This document shows, in pieces, positions 26,591-35,011 of a DNA stretch of 64,000 bases. Each line of letters opens with the position of its first letter. The first letter of the stretch is position 1. Origin of the DNA: CALANV01 sp036381615 (GTDB lineage: Bacteria > Pseudomonadota > Alphaproteobacteria > CACIAM-22H2); NCBI GenBank assembly GCA_036381615.1, contig DASVCL010000024.1, positions 10,127 to 74,126 of the forward strand. Reading direction: 5' to 3'. The notes under the pieces were generated by a model. That model made no database searches. It saw only the letters and a list, made by a program, of their open reading frames with translations, and was not told the DNA's origin. The position numbers were made by a program, and so were the translations under genes.

Positions 26591-27157
26591 CTACCGGTTC
26601 TGCCCCGGCTGCCACAGCACGTCGGCCGCCCCATCGTCGTTCAAATGCCGCGCGAGCACGAACAGGTGATCCGACAGCCGGTTGATATACGCGATCGCGC
26701 ATGGATTGACCGGCTCGTGCGTTGCGAGCTCGGTCATCAGCCGTTCGGCGCGGCGCGTCACGGTGCGCGCCAGATGCAGATAGGCGGCGGCCGGCGTGCC
26801 GCCGGGCAGGACGAATGACTCGAGAGGTTTCAGCCGCTCGTTCATCGCATCGATTTCGCGTTCCAGCCGATCGACCTGCGCCTGCGTGATGCGCAGCGCC
26901 GGCCGTTTCGCCGTGGGCGATTCCGGTCGGCAAAGATCGGCGCCCAGATCGAACAAGTCGTTCTGAATCCGGGCGAGCATCGGGTCGGCATCGGTGCCGA
27001 CCGTGTGGAGACGCGCAAGGCCGACCGTCGCATTGGCCTCGTCGACCGTGCCGTAGGCGGCAACCCTGAGGTCATGCTTGGGCACGCGCGTGCCGTCGCC
27101 GAGCGACGTTTCGCCCTTGTCACCGGCGCGCGTGTAGATGCGGGTCAGTCGCACCAT
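26591..27157 (-). CDS. pduO: Cob(I)alamin adenosyltransferase, PduO type
   Basis: 188-residue ATP:cob(I)alamin adenosyltransferase. The signature TRIYTRAGDKGETSLGDG at the N-terminus binds ATP, and VDEANATVGLAR, ESFVLPGGTPAAAYLHLART and RRAERLM are the other family blocks. It makes adenosylcobalamin, the cofactor of methylmalonyl- and ethylmalonyl-CoA mutases, matching the Mcd gene nearby. It follows the twin-transmembrane gene by 9 bases. Confidence 0.95.
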   Translation of the reverse strand: MVRLTRIYTRAGDKGETSLGDGTRVPKHDLRVAAYGTVDEANATVGLARLHTVGTDADPMLARIQNDLFDLGADLCRPESPTAKRPALRITQAQVDRLEREIDAMNERLKPLESFVLPGGTPAAAYLHLARTVTRRAERLMTELATHEPVNPCAIAYINRLSDHLFVLARHLNDDGAADVLWQPGQNR

Positions 27158-27166
27158 GGCAGCACC

Positions 27167-27373
27167 TCACAAGCGAACGAGCACCACGTATAGCAGAAAC
27201 AGCACGATCGTCAGCGCCTGCAATCCGACGCGAAGGCGCATCAGCCGATTGCCGTAGCGGCGATTGAACTCGCCGCCCTTCGCCATGCCGACGACGCCCG
27301 TGAACAGCGTGGCGAGTACGGCAAGCAAGGTTGCGCCGATGAGATACGGCAGGACGTCGATCAGGATCTGCAT
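27167..27373 (-). CDS. HIG1-type twin transmembrane protein
   Basis: 68-residue inner-membrane protein with two hydrophobic helices (about 7-28 and 46-66) joined by a basic loop containing GGEFNRRYGNRLMRLRV. This matches the alphaproteobacterial twin-transmembrane/HIG_1_N family related to mitochondrial respiratory supercomplex factors. It is co-directional with the adenosyltransferase gene. Its precise role is unknown. Confidence 0.8.
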   Translation of the reverse strand: MQILIDVLPYLIGATLLAVLATLFTGVVGMAKGGEFNRRYGNRLMRLRVGLQALTIVLFLLYVVLVRL

Positions 27374-27478
27374 CGCCCCAACATACAGAACGCGGTCGGG
27401 GACGGCCAGCGGGGGGCGCGCCGCGCAGTGCAGATCGCGGTGCGACGGCCGGAACCGTCGGCAGGGTCCAGCCCAGTG

Positions 27479-27748
27479 CTATGCCAGCACCAGCCGGAAA
27501 TCGGCGCGCTCGCGCTCCACGTCCCGGAACAGGTCGAGCAGCCGGCCGTAATCCGCGCCCAGCCGCCGCTCGGCCATGCGATGATCGCGCCAGACGATCT
27601 CGACGGGGCCGGCGACGTCGGTCGTCAGCACGTCCCACAGCGCATCGAGGTTCCGGCCGAACGCGTGCCCCAGATCGAGCGCCGCCGCGAGCCTGTCGTA
27701 CACCGCCTCGAGCGAGTCGGCGGTGCCATCGAGGACGATCCGTCTCAT
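27479..27748 (-). CDS. Barstar-family ribonuclease inhibitor
   Basis: 89-residue cytoplasmic barstar homologue. The inhibitory helix reads FGRNLDALWDVLTTDV, with Asp35 and Asp39 at the same positions as the residues that plug the barnase active site in Bacillus barstar. VEIVWRDHRMA forms the following strand. Its ATG overlaps the stop of the barnase-like gene by 4 bases, so it is made together with the enzyme it presumably neutralises before export. Confidence 0.92.
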   Translation of the reverse strand: MRRIVLDGTADSLEAVYDRLAAALDLGHAFGRNLDALWDVLTTDVAGPVEIVWRDHRMAERRLGADYGRLLDLFRDVERERADFRLVLA

Positions 27749-28194
27749 TCCGGCACCTCGTGGAACGTTCGGTAGTGATCCACGGTCACGAAGATCAGGC
27801 GGTCGTTCGACCACACGAGACGCCGCGCACCGCGGCGCCCGCAGGTGAAATCGAGATCGGCCTCGCGCCAGACGCGCCCGTTCGCCACCGGCAGCCGGCG
27901 TTCGCGGTTGCCGAAGCGGTCGCCGCCGATCACCCTGCCGGGCGCGATGCGGCACAGGTCGTCGCCCGGCCGCCAGCCGGCGCGCGCGGCCTCGGCCTTG
28001 GTCATGTAGCGCGCCGGCAGGCGCCCGTCGCGGCGCAGGCTCACCACCGTCTCGACGAACGCATCGACGTCACGCAGGCCGAGGGCGATGGCGAAATCGC
28101 GAAGCGGCCCGTCCGGCCGGTCGCGCGCCGTACCAGGTGCTGCGAGGACGAGCAGCCAGACGAGGCAGAGGAAGAGGCGAACCGCGAGACGCAT
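27745..28194 (-). CDS. Secreted barnase-family guanyl-specific ribonuclease
   Basis: 149 residues from the ATG at 28194, which starts a clean signal peptide (RLAVRLFLCLVWLLVLAAP). The mature domain matches the microbial N1/barnase fold: YMTKAEAARAGW, GKV-like PGRVIGGDRFGNRERRLP, WREADLDF with catalytic Glu111 (barnase Glu73), Arg121 and Arg125 (Arg83, Arg87), and DHYRTF with His140 (His102). All catalytic residues are present. Cys81 and Cys118 could form a disulfide. An upstream ATG at 28230 would add 12 residues. Confidence 0.92.
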   Translation of the reverse strand: MRLAVRLFLCLVWLLVLAAPGTARDRPDGPLRDFAIALGLRDVDAFVETVVSLRRDGRLPARYMTKAEAARAGWRPGDDLCRIAPGRVIGGDRFGNRERRLPVANGRVWREADLDFTCGRRGARRLVWSNDRLIFVTVDHYRTFHEVPE

Positions 28195-28255
28195 CGGGAA
28201 TGTCCGCGTGTTGCCGCCGACCTGGGTCATGCCGGCGGGGTTCCAAACGGCGACG

Positions 28256-29926
28256 TCAGTTCCGACCCGACAACAGCCCGCGCGCGATCACCTGCGCCTG
28301 GATCTCGGCCGCACCCTCGAAGATGTTGAGGATGCGCGCATCGACCAGAACGCGGCTGACCGCATATTCCTCCGCATAGCCGTTGCCGCCATGCACCTGC
28401 ACGGCGTTGTCCGCCGCCGCCCAGGCCACGCGCGCCGCCAGCAGCTTGGCCATGCCGGCCTCGATGTCGCAGCGGCGATCGCTGTCCTTCGCCCGGGCCG
28501 CCGCGTAGGCGAGCTGGCGCGCGATGTTCGTCTCCACCGCCATCCACGCGATCTTGCCGTACACGCGCGGGAAGGCGACGATCGGCTTGCCGAACTGCTT
28601 GCGCTCGCGTGCATAGGCCAGCGCCAGCGCGCAGGCGCTCTCGGCGACGCCGACCGCGCGGGCCGCGGTCTGGATGCGCGCCGACTCGAACGTCGCCATC
28701 AGCTGGCGGAAGCCTTGCCCCTCGACGCCGCCCAGAAGATTGGCCGCCGGCACCGCGAAGCCGTCGAAGGCGATCTCGTACTCCTTCATGCCGCGATAGC
28801 CGAGCACCCTGATCTCGCCGCCCGACATGCCGGGCGCCGGGAACGGATCGGCGTCGTCCCCGCGCGGCTTTTCGGCCAGGAACATCGACAGGCCCTTGTG
28901 GCCGGGCTCGGACGGATCGGTACGCGCGAGAAGCGTCATCAGATCGGCACGCGCGGCATGCGTGATCCAGGTCTTCGCCCCCGTGATCCGGTAGACGTCG
29001 CCGTCCCGCACGGCGCGGGTGCGGATGGCGCCGAGGTCCGATCCCGTGTCCGGCTCTGTGAACACGGCGGTGGGCAGGCATGTGCCGTCGGCGATGCGCG
29101 GCAGATAATGCCGCTTCTGCGCCTCCGTGCCGCCGAGCCGGATCAGCTCGGCGGCGATCTCGGAACGCGTGCCGAGCGAGCCGACGCCGAGCGAGGCCTT
29201 CGACAGGATCTCGGTCACGACGCACATCGCGACCTTGCCCAGACCGTGCCCGCCATATTCCTCCGGCACGGTCAGGCCGAAGACGCCGAGTTCGGCCATC
29301 GCCTCGATCACGTCGAGCGGAATGAGCGCGTCCCGCCGGTGCCAGTCCTGCGCATGGGGCGCGACGCGCTCGGCCGCGAAGCGGCCGATCTGATCGCCGA
29401 TCAGGTCGAGCGTCGGATCGTCGAGCGCCGCGGCGCCGACGTCCTCGGCCTCGATCAGCTCGACGAGCCGGGCACGCACCGCGTCGGTGTTTCCCGTCCG
29501 GATCAGCGTCGCGACGGACCGGTCGGCGGCGAAGGCGGCGAGCGCATCGTCGATGCCGAGCGCCGCCGGCCGGAAGATCTCGCCCTGGCTCATGACGATG
29601 CCGCCGGCAAGCTGCGCCAGATACTCACCGAACGCGGCGCCCAGAATCAGCGCCTCGCGTTCGGCAAGGCCGCCGGTGGCCTCGAGACGCTCGGCCCAGG
29701 CGCGCATGGCATCGAGCGCCGCAACGTATGTCGCCATCCAGGCGAAGCCGTGCGCGGCGAACTGGTGCCGTTCCAGCAGCGCGGGATCGACGGCACCGTC
29801 CGGGGCGACGAGCGTCCTGACGGCGCGGCGCGCCGCCGCCAGCAGGACGTCCGCGGCCCGCGCCGCTTCGGCCGCTGTGCGCAGAAGGTGGATGCGGTCG
29901 GGTAATGGTGGAGAAGCGCCGGACAT
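28256..29926 (-). CDS. mcd: (2S)-methylsuccinyl-CoA dehydrogenase
   Basis: 556-residue FAD acyl-CoA dehydrogenase. It has an N-terminal extension of about 150 residues (AAARRAVRTLVAPDGAVDP, HGFAWMATYVAALDAMRAWA), the feature that separates Mcd from ordinary 380-residue acyl-CoA dehydrogenases. The catalytic domain includes TEPDTGSDLGAIRTRA, WITHAA and the terminal NIFEGAAEIQAQVIARGLL. Mcd oxidises methylsuccinyl-CoA to mesaconyl-CoA in the ethylmalonyl-CoA pathway for C2 assimilation, passing electrons to ETF. Crotonyl-CoA carboxylase/reductase and the mutase are not in this window. Divergent from the Nudix gene. Confidence 0.83.
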   Translation of the reverse strand: MSGASPPLPDRIHLLRTAAEAARAADVLLAAARRAVRTLVAPDGAVDPALLERHQFAAHGFAWMATYVAALDAMRAWAERLEATGGLAEREALILGAAFGEYLAQLAGGIVMSQGEIFRPAALGIDDALAAFAADRSVATLIRTGNTDAVRARLVELIEAEDVGAAALDDPTLDLIGDQIGRFAAERVAPHAQDWHRRDALIPLDVIEAMAELGVFGLTVPEEYGGHGLGKVAMCVVTEILSKASLGVGSLGTRSEIAAELIRLGGTEAQKRHYLPRIADGTCLPTAVFTEPDTGSDLGAIRTRAVRDGDVYRITGAKTWITHAARADLMTLLARTDPSEPGHKGLSMFLAEKPRGDDADPFPAPGMSGGEIRVLGYRGMKEYEIAFDGFAVPAANLLGGVEGQGFRQLMATFESARIQTAARAVGVAESACALALAYARERKQFGKPIVAFPRVYGKIAWMAVETNIARQLAYAAARAKDSDRRCDIEAGMAKLLAARVAWAAADNAVQVHGGNGYAEEYAVSRVLVDARILNIFEGAAEIQAQVIARGLLSGRN

Positions 29927-29987
29927 GACGACCGTGTTATATACGCGGCCGATCGCTCAAGACCAGACGGACGCGCTGCGCCATCCG

Positions 29988-30833
29988 ATGTCGTTCCTCG
30001 ACCGCATCAACGAATGCAACAGCCATGACCTTGCGAATTTCCGGCCGTTCGTCGTGGCCGGCCAGCGCGTGGGATGGATCCGGCATGCGTTCGCCGAACG
30101 GCTCGCCGCGTTCCGGGACGTGTTCGACGTCGGTCACGATACGGTCCGTCTCCTGGATCGGCTCGCCGATTTCGAGACGCGTACGGCGGCGGTCGATCGC
30201 GTCGTGAAGACCCTCGAGGCCGAGGGCACGATCCGCGGCCGGCGCGATGAATACTATCCGGTCGGCCTCTCGTTCGGCGGTCCGCCGCTTCTGAAGATCG
30301 AACGGGCGGCGGTCCCGCATTTCGGCATCCGGGCATACGGCGTCCATATGAACGGCTATGTCCGCCGGCCAGATGGCCTCCACATGTGGATCGCGCGGCG
30401 GGCACGGGACAAGCACACCTATCCGGGCATGCTCGACAACATGGTCGCGGGCGGACAGCCGATCGGCATCGGTCTCATGGACAACCTGATCAAGGAATGC
30501 CGGGAGGAGGCCGACATTCCGGAAGCGCTGGCGCGGCGCGCCCATGCCGTCGGGGCCATCACCTACTGCGTCGAAGCGCCGGACGGGCTCAAGCCCGACG
30601 TGCAGTTCTGCTACGACCTGGAACTGCCGGACGATTTCACGCCGCGGAATACGGACGGCGAGATCGAAGCCTTCATGCTCTGGCCGATCGACAAGGTTGC
30701 GGCGGTCGTCCGCGACACGCAGGAGTTCAAGTTCAACTGCAACCTCGTCATCATCGACTTCCTCGTCCGGCACGGCGTGTTGCCGCCGGAGCACCCGGAC
30801 TATCTTGAAATCGTGCGGCGGCTGCGGAGCTAG
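29988..30833 (+). CDS. DUF4743-containing Nudix hydrolase
   Basis: 281 residues from the ATG at 29988. A DUF4743 N-terminal domain (SFLDRINECNSHDLANFRPF, VGWIRHAFAERLAAF) precedes a Nudix domain whose box is visible as GGQPIGIGLMDNLIKECREE. The family resembles thiamine pyrophosphokinase-associated Nudix enzymes such as yeast YJR142W, acting on phosphorylated thiamine analogues. An in-frame ATG at 29928 is rejected because it would overlap the mcd start and leave no promoter space. Confidence 0.87.
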   Translation: MSFLDRINECNSHDLANFRPFVVAGQRVGWIRHAFAERLAAFRDVFDVGHDTVRLLDRLADFETRTAAVDRVVKTLEAEGTIRGRRDEYYPVGLSFGGPPLLKIERAAVPHFGIRAYGVHMNGYVRRPDGLHMWIARRARDKHTYPGMLDNMVAGGQPIGIGLMDNLIKECREEADIPEALARRAHAVGAITYCVEAPDGLKPDVQFCYDLELPDDFTPRNTDGEIEAFMLWPIDKVAAVVRDTQEFKFNCNLVIIDFLVRHGVLPPEHPDYLEIVRRLRS

Positions 30834-30839
30834 CCGCTT

Positions 30840-31697
30840 CTAGAATCCGACCATCGCGCGGACCTGCGCGGGCGTGCGGCCGGCCTCGCGCAGGGATTTG
30901 AGGGTCGGCGCGCCGGCGCGTTTGGCAAGCCGCTCGCCGCCTGGCCCCGTCACGAGGCGGTGGTGATGATAGACCGGCGTCGGAAAGCCGAGGAGCGCCT
31001 GCAGCAGCCGGTGAATATGCGTCGCGGCGAAAAGATCCTCGCCGCGCGTCACGAGCGTGACGCCCTGACGATGATCGTCGACCGTGACCGACAGGTGATA
31101 GCTCGTCGGCGTTTCCTTGCGGGCAAGCACCACGTCGCCGAGCGACTGCGGGTCCGCCGGCACCGTGCCGCGTTCGCGGTCGAACCACGTCAGCGGTCCG
31201 GTCAGGGCAAGGGCCTTGGCGACGTCGAGACGCAGGGCATAGGGCCGGCCCTCGGCGATACGCCGTGCACGCTCCGAATCGTCCAGTCGCCGGCACGTTC
31301 CCGGATAGACCGGCCCGTCATTGCCGTGGGGCGCCGCGCCGGCACGGGCGATCTCGGCGCGGATTTCGGCGCGCGTGCAGAAGCAGGGATAAATCAGTTC
31401 GCGCGCCTTCAGGCTATCGAGCGCCGCCGCGTATTCCGCAAAATGTTCGGACTGCCGGCGCACCGGCTTCTCCCAGTCGAGGCCGAGCCAGGCGAGATCC
31501 TCGTCGATTGCGGCTTCGAATTCGGGGCGGCATCGTGTCGCGTCGATGTTTTCGATCCGCAACAGAAACCGGCCGCCGGCTTCGCGCGCCGCGCGCCACG
31601 CGAACAGCGCGGCGTAGGCGTGCCCCAGATGCAGCCGCCCCGTGGGCGACGGCGCGAATCGGGTCACGACGGGAACGGCGGGGGCGGGCATGAGCAT
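30840..31697 (-). CDS. gluQ: Glutamyl-Q tRNA(Asp) synthetase
   Basis: 285-residue truncated class I glutamyl-tRNA synthetase paralogue that glutamylates queuosine in tRNA-Asp. HIGH-like motif PTGRLHLGHAYAAL, zinc ligands in YPCFCTRAEI with a later Cys (PGTCR), and a KMSKS-like ERLAKRAG are visible. The anticodon-binding domain of GltX is absent, as expected. The start is set at the ATG at 31697. Convergent with the Nudix gene with only 6 bases between stops. Confidence 0.93.
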   Translation of the reverse strand: MLMPAPAVPVVTRFAPSPTGRLHLGHAYAALFAWRAAREAGGRFLLRIENIDATRCRPEFEAAIDEDLAWLGLDWEKPVRRQSEHFAEYAAALDSLKARELIYPCFCTRAEIRAEIARAGAAPHGNDGPVYPGTCRRLDDSERARRIAEGRPYALRLDVAKALALTGPLTWFDRERGTVPADPQSLGDVVLARKETPTSYHLSVTVDDHRQGVTLVTRGEDLFAATHIHRLLQALLGFPTPVYHHHRLVTGPGGERLAKRAGAPTLKSLREAGRTPAQVRAMVGF

Positions 31698-31755
31698 GAC
31701 ATTAGCACGGCGAATAAGGTAGGAACGGCGCCGGAATCGCAAGACGGGGAGAACG

Positions 31756-32415
31756 ATGCCTCAGATGTTCACGCTCGACGGGCCGCGCTTCGGCCCCGCG
31801 GCCGGCGGTCCGCCGCGATCCCTTGTGCTGCTGCTGCACGGACTCGGCGCCGACGGCAACGATCTCATCTCGCTTGCGCCGTATTGGGCACGGCTGATGC
31901 CTCACACCGCGTTCGTCGCCCCGCACGCGCCGTTTCCGTGCGACATGGCGCCCTACGGCCGTCAGTGGTTCAGCCTGCAGGACCGCACCCCCGGCATGAT
32001 GCTCGCGGGCATAAAGGCGGCCGCGCCGATCCTGGAGGGGTTCATCGACGACGAACTGGCAAAGTGGAACCTGCCGGATGAAAGGCTGGCGCTGGTCGGC
32101 TTTTCGCAGGGGACCATGATGTCCCTTTACGTGGCGCCGCGCCGGGCGCGCGCCTGCGCCGCCGTGGTGGGATACTCGGGCGCGCTCATCGGGGCCGAGT
32201 CGCTGCCGATCGAGGCAAAGAGCCGTCCGCCGGTGCTGCTGGTGCATGGCGACGCCGATCCGGTCGTGCCGTTCGCGGCAATGGAAGCCGCCGCCGCCGC
32301 GCTCGCGAACGCGAACATTCCCGTCGAGACGTTGGCGCGCCCCGGGCTGCCCCATTCGATCGACGACGAGGGGCTGATCCGCGGCGGCGAGTTCCTGGCG
32401 CAGCGGCTGCGGTAA
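31756..32415 (+). CDS. Phospholipase/carboxylesterase (alpha/beta hydrolase)
   Basis: 219-residue serine esterase of the Abhydrolase_2 family. The oxyanion region is LLLHGLGADGNDLI, the nucleophile elbow GFSQGTMM, then VHGDADPVVP (Asp) and GLPHSIDDEG (His). There is no signal peptide, so it is cytosolic; likely substrates are short acyl or thioacyl esters. Divergent from gluQ. Confidence 0.9.
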   Translation: MPQMFTLDGPRFGPAAGGPPRSLVLLLHGLGADGNDLISLAPYWARLMPHTAFVAPHAPFPCDMAPYGRQWFSLQDRTPGMMLAGIKAAAPILEGFIDDELAKWNLPDERLALVGFSQGTMMSLYVAPRRARACAAVVGYSGALIGAESLPIEAKSRPPVLLVHGDADPVVPFAAMEAAAAALANANIPVETLARPGLPHSIDDEGLIRGGEFLAQRLR

Positions 32416-32566
32416 TGCGCCGCCGTCCGGCGCCGGCATCACGGCCTTGCCATGCGCGACAGGTTGTGTTTTGGATAATGATCGAGTATCAAGGGCTAGC
32501 GGCGGCTAGCGCAAATCTGCCGGGCCGACGCGCTGGTGGGGGTCCACAGAGGCGAGAGGTTCAGGT

Positions 32567-33130
32567 TTGTCCTGGTCCCTGGAGAGCTGCCCCGCTCTGG
32601 TGCTGAATGCGGACTTTCGTCCCCTCAGTTACTTTCCCCTGTCGATCTGGTCCTGGCAGGACGCCGTCAAGGCCGTCTTTCTCAATCGCGTCAACATCAT
32701 CTCCGAATACGATCGCGTCGTGCGTTCGCCGACGCTGGAGATGAGGCTTCCCAGCGTGATCTCGCTCAAGGAATACGTGCCCACGGCGCGCCGTCCGGCG
32801 TTCACGCGGTTCAACGTGTTCCTGCGCGACAGCTTCACGTGCCAGTACTGCGGGAAATCGTATCCGGCGCCGGATCTGACATTCGACCACATCATCCCGC
32901 GTTCGCGCGGCGGCCGGACCGTCTGGCGCAACGTCGTGACGGCCTGCAGCACCTGCAATCTCATCAAGGGAAACCGCCTGCCGCACGAGGCGCGGATGTA
33001 TCCGCGCAAGCCGCCGCATGAGCCGACCTCGCTCGAGCTCCAGGAGAACGGACGCGCCTTTCCGCCCAACTTCCTGCACGAGAGTTGGCGCGACTTCCTG
33101 TACTGGGATACGGAACTCGATCCGGTCTGA
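32567..33130 (+). CDS. HNH endonuclease family protein
   Basis: 187 residues beginning at a TTG (32567) preceded by GAGAGG at 7 bases. The conserved N-terminal NADFRPLSYFPLSIWSWQDA identifies the chromosomal HNH group found across alphaproteobacteria. CQYCGKSY supplies two zinc ligands, FDHIIPRSRGGRTVWRNVV the catalytic His and Asn, and ACSTCN the second zinc pair. The biological role is uncharacterised; the genomic context is housekeeping rather than phage or restriction-modification. Confidence 0.88.
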   Translation: MSWSLESCPALVLNADFRPLSYFPLSIWSWQDAVKAVFLNRVNIISEYDRVVRSPTLEMRLPSVISLKEYVPTARRPAFTRFNVFLRDSFTCQYCGKSYPAPDLTFDHIIPRSRGGRTVWRNVVTACSTCNLIKGNRLPHEARMYPRKPPHEPTSLELQENGRAFPPNFLHESWRDFLYWDTELDPV

Positions 33131-33189
33131 CCCGGCGCGTACGATCGGCGCGTGACCGGTTCGCGCGGGATTCAGTGCGTGCGCCGTCG

Positions 33190-34353
33190 TTACGGGCTGC
33201 CGTGCGACTGGACGTCCGCCCCCGCCAGCGAGCGATAGAACGGCCGGCGGAGTATGCGATGCCGGCTCAAAAGAAGACGGCGAAGCCCATCCGCGACGGA
33301 GCGCCTCGACGTGCCGGCGAATCGCTTGTGCCGAGAGGCGTCGGACTTGGTGCGGCGACGTATCTTCGACGCGAGCTTGCGTACCGAACGCGCCGCGTGA
33401 CGCATGTCGACGATCCACAGGCCGAGTTCGACGAGCGCGCCGATCGCGACATCCTTCGCCGTCAAACGATAGCCGAACCGTGCCAGCGTCTTGCGGTGCA
33501 TACGCCAGTAGCCGAGTCCCGCGCCGCCGACGAGCCGGCGCGCGATCCGGCGGCGATAATGCCGCAGCTGCAGGCGGTGGGCCCGCCGGTAATCCTGCTC
33601 GTCCGCATATTTGGGGCCGTAATGCCGCAGGAAGCAGAAATGCTCCAGGACGAGCGTGCTGTATCGCGTCGTGAAGGTGTTGGTCTGCGACGTCTCGTGC
33701 GTCCGCTCGCACGACAGGACCTGATGGATGAAGCCGAAGTCGTTGTCCTCCAGCAGCCGGTACCAGAGATCGACGTCGGCATGTCGAAGGCTCTCGTCAT
33801 AGGCCGGTTCGCCGAGCGCGCGCAGCGCCGAAATTCGGATCATCACCGATGACGGACAGCCGAACACGTACCAGCTCCCGAGCCATCCGCCGAGCACCGT
33901 GCGACGGATGACCTCGCGGCCGGGCAGCACGTCAGTCTTGAGCGGCACGCCGTTGTTGCTGACCCAGTTGTCGTACATGATGTAGGAGCTCACCAGCGAC
34001 ACGCGCGGGCGCTGCTCCATGAAGGCGACCATCTCCGCAAGACAGTTCGGAAACAGAATGTCGTCGGCGTGAAGCTCTTTGCAGTACGCCGCGTCCGCCG
34101 GAATCAGCCGGAGCGCCCGGTTCCAGTGGGCGATGACGGGCAGGTGAGGGGCCGCCCGATGCACCTTGATGCGCCGATCGCGCGCGGCATAGCGTTCGGC
34201 GATTGCCAGCGTGTCGTCGGTGCTGCTGTTGTCGACGATGATGTATTCCCAGTTCGAATAGGTTTGAGAGAGGACGCTGTCGATCGCTTCAGCAAGGAAT
34301 CTTGCGCCGTTGTACACCGGCGTGACAACGGTCACCTTCGGTTGGGCCATCAT
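33190..34353 (-). CDS. Family 2 glycosyltransferase
   Basis: 387-residue GT-A fold transferase. VTVVTPVYNGARFLAEAIDS and IIVDNSSTDDTL open the nucleotide-sugar domain, and KELHADDILFP holds the DxD-like metal motif. A basic C-terminal region (LQLRHYRRRIARRLVGG) may associate with the membrane. The sugar and acceptor are unknown; cell-surface polysaccharide decoration is inferred from family. Monocistronic. Confidence 0.88.
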   Translation of the reverse strand: MMAQPKVTVVTPVYNGARFLAEAIDSVLSQTYSNWEYIIVDNSSTDDTLAIAERYAARDRRIKVHRAAPHLPVIAHWNRALRLIPADAAYCKELHADDILFPNCLAEMVAFMEQRPRVSLVSSYIMYDNWVSNNGVPLKTDVLPGREVIRRTVLGGWLGSWYVFGCPSSVMIRISALRALGEPAYDESLRHADVDLWYRLLEDNDFGFIHQVLSCERTHETSQTNTFTTRYSTLVLEHFCFLRHYGPKYADEQDYRRAHRLQLRHYRRRIARRLVGGAGLGYWRMHRKTLARFGYRLTAKDVAIGALVELGLWIVDMRHAARSVRKLASKIRRRTKSDASRHKRFAGTSRRSVADGLRRLLLSRHRILRRPFYRSLAGADVQSHGSP

Positions 34354-34458
34354 CCGTCCTCTGCCTCAGGTTCGCCGCATTCTAGGGTGTACCCGGAGGG
34401 TACGAATGCGTTCTTGAGGCGTAGCCCGTGCGAGTGAAACCTGCCGGACGACTATAAT

Positions 34459-34486
34459 GACGCGATGCACCACGGTGCATCGCGTC
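34459..34486. repeat. 28-bp near-perfect palindrome beside a TATAAT
   Basis: Perfect 13-bp arms around a 2-base centre, immediately downstream of TATAAT (34453-34458, + strand). It lies between the glycosyltransferase start and the end of the small minus-strand ORF. It could terminate minus-strand transcription (AT-rich tail ATTATA follows on that strand) or be an operator. The rest of 34354-34613 shows no gene. Confidence 0.5.
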
Positions 34487-34613
34487 GAAGTTGAAGCCGT
34501 GATCTCACGGGCGGCCGGATGCGGCCAAATGAAAAGTCGGGATTACGAGGCGCGCGGAATGCCGATGTTCTTGTCCGCGCTAATTCGACGGCGGAGCCGA
34601 TGCGGCGCGTCGC

Positions 34614-34862
34614 TCATTGCCCGCCCGCCTCCGCCAGTTGATTCACGCGCTCCTGTGGAGCCGTGCGGGCGCGCCGACCTGCCAGCCGCCGCTGTACGTC
34701 GGATATCAGCGCGATCAACGCAACGCGGTCGACGCCATCCCGCGCCATGAGCGCCTTCATGACGGGATCGTCGAGCAGTTCGTCGAGTCTGGGTTCGCCG
34801 TCGAGTCGACCCGAGACGCGCCGAGGCGGCGCGTCCGTTCCATCCCTGCGCCCGGATTTCAT
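34614..34862 (-). CDS. Small conserved-looking hypothetical protein
   Basis: 82 residues. The core RLDELLDDPVMKALMARDGV followed by ALIALISDVQRRLAGR resembles short alphaproteobacterial proteins of unknown function that carry a DPVM-x-MARDGV motif. No signal peptide or membrane helix. It lies 149 bases downstream of coq7 on the same strand, so it may be monocistronic or the tail of that unit. Function not inferred. Confidence 0.55.
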   Translation of the reverse strand: MKSGRRDGTDAPPRRVSGRLDGEPRLDELLDDPVMKALMARDGVDRVALIALISDVQRRLAGRRARTAPQERVNQLAEAGGQ

Positions 34863-35011
34863 ATTTCGTGCCCCTCTTCAACCAAACACTTTGCGAGACA
34901 GCTGTACTGCCACAACGTGTCAGGATCACGACGCGTTCCGGAACGCTTTGTGAAAAAACGCGGCCAATTCGCGGATGGACGGCGTCATCAACGACGCGCG
35001 CGGCGAGGTCG

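Noticed and set aside
32567..33130. HNH gene as a phage or restriction-modification nuclease
   Set aside because: The sequence belongs to a chromosomal HNH group and the neighbours are housekeeping genes with normal base composition.
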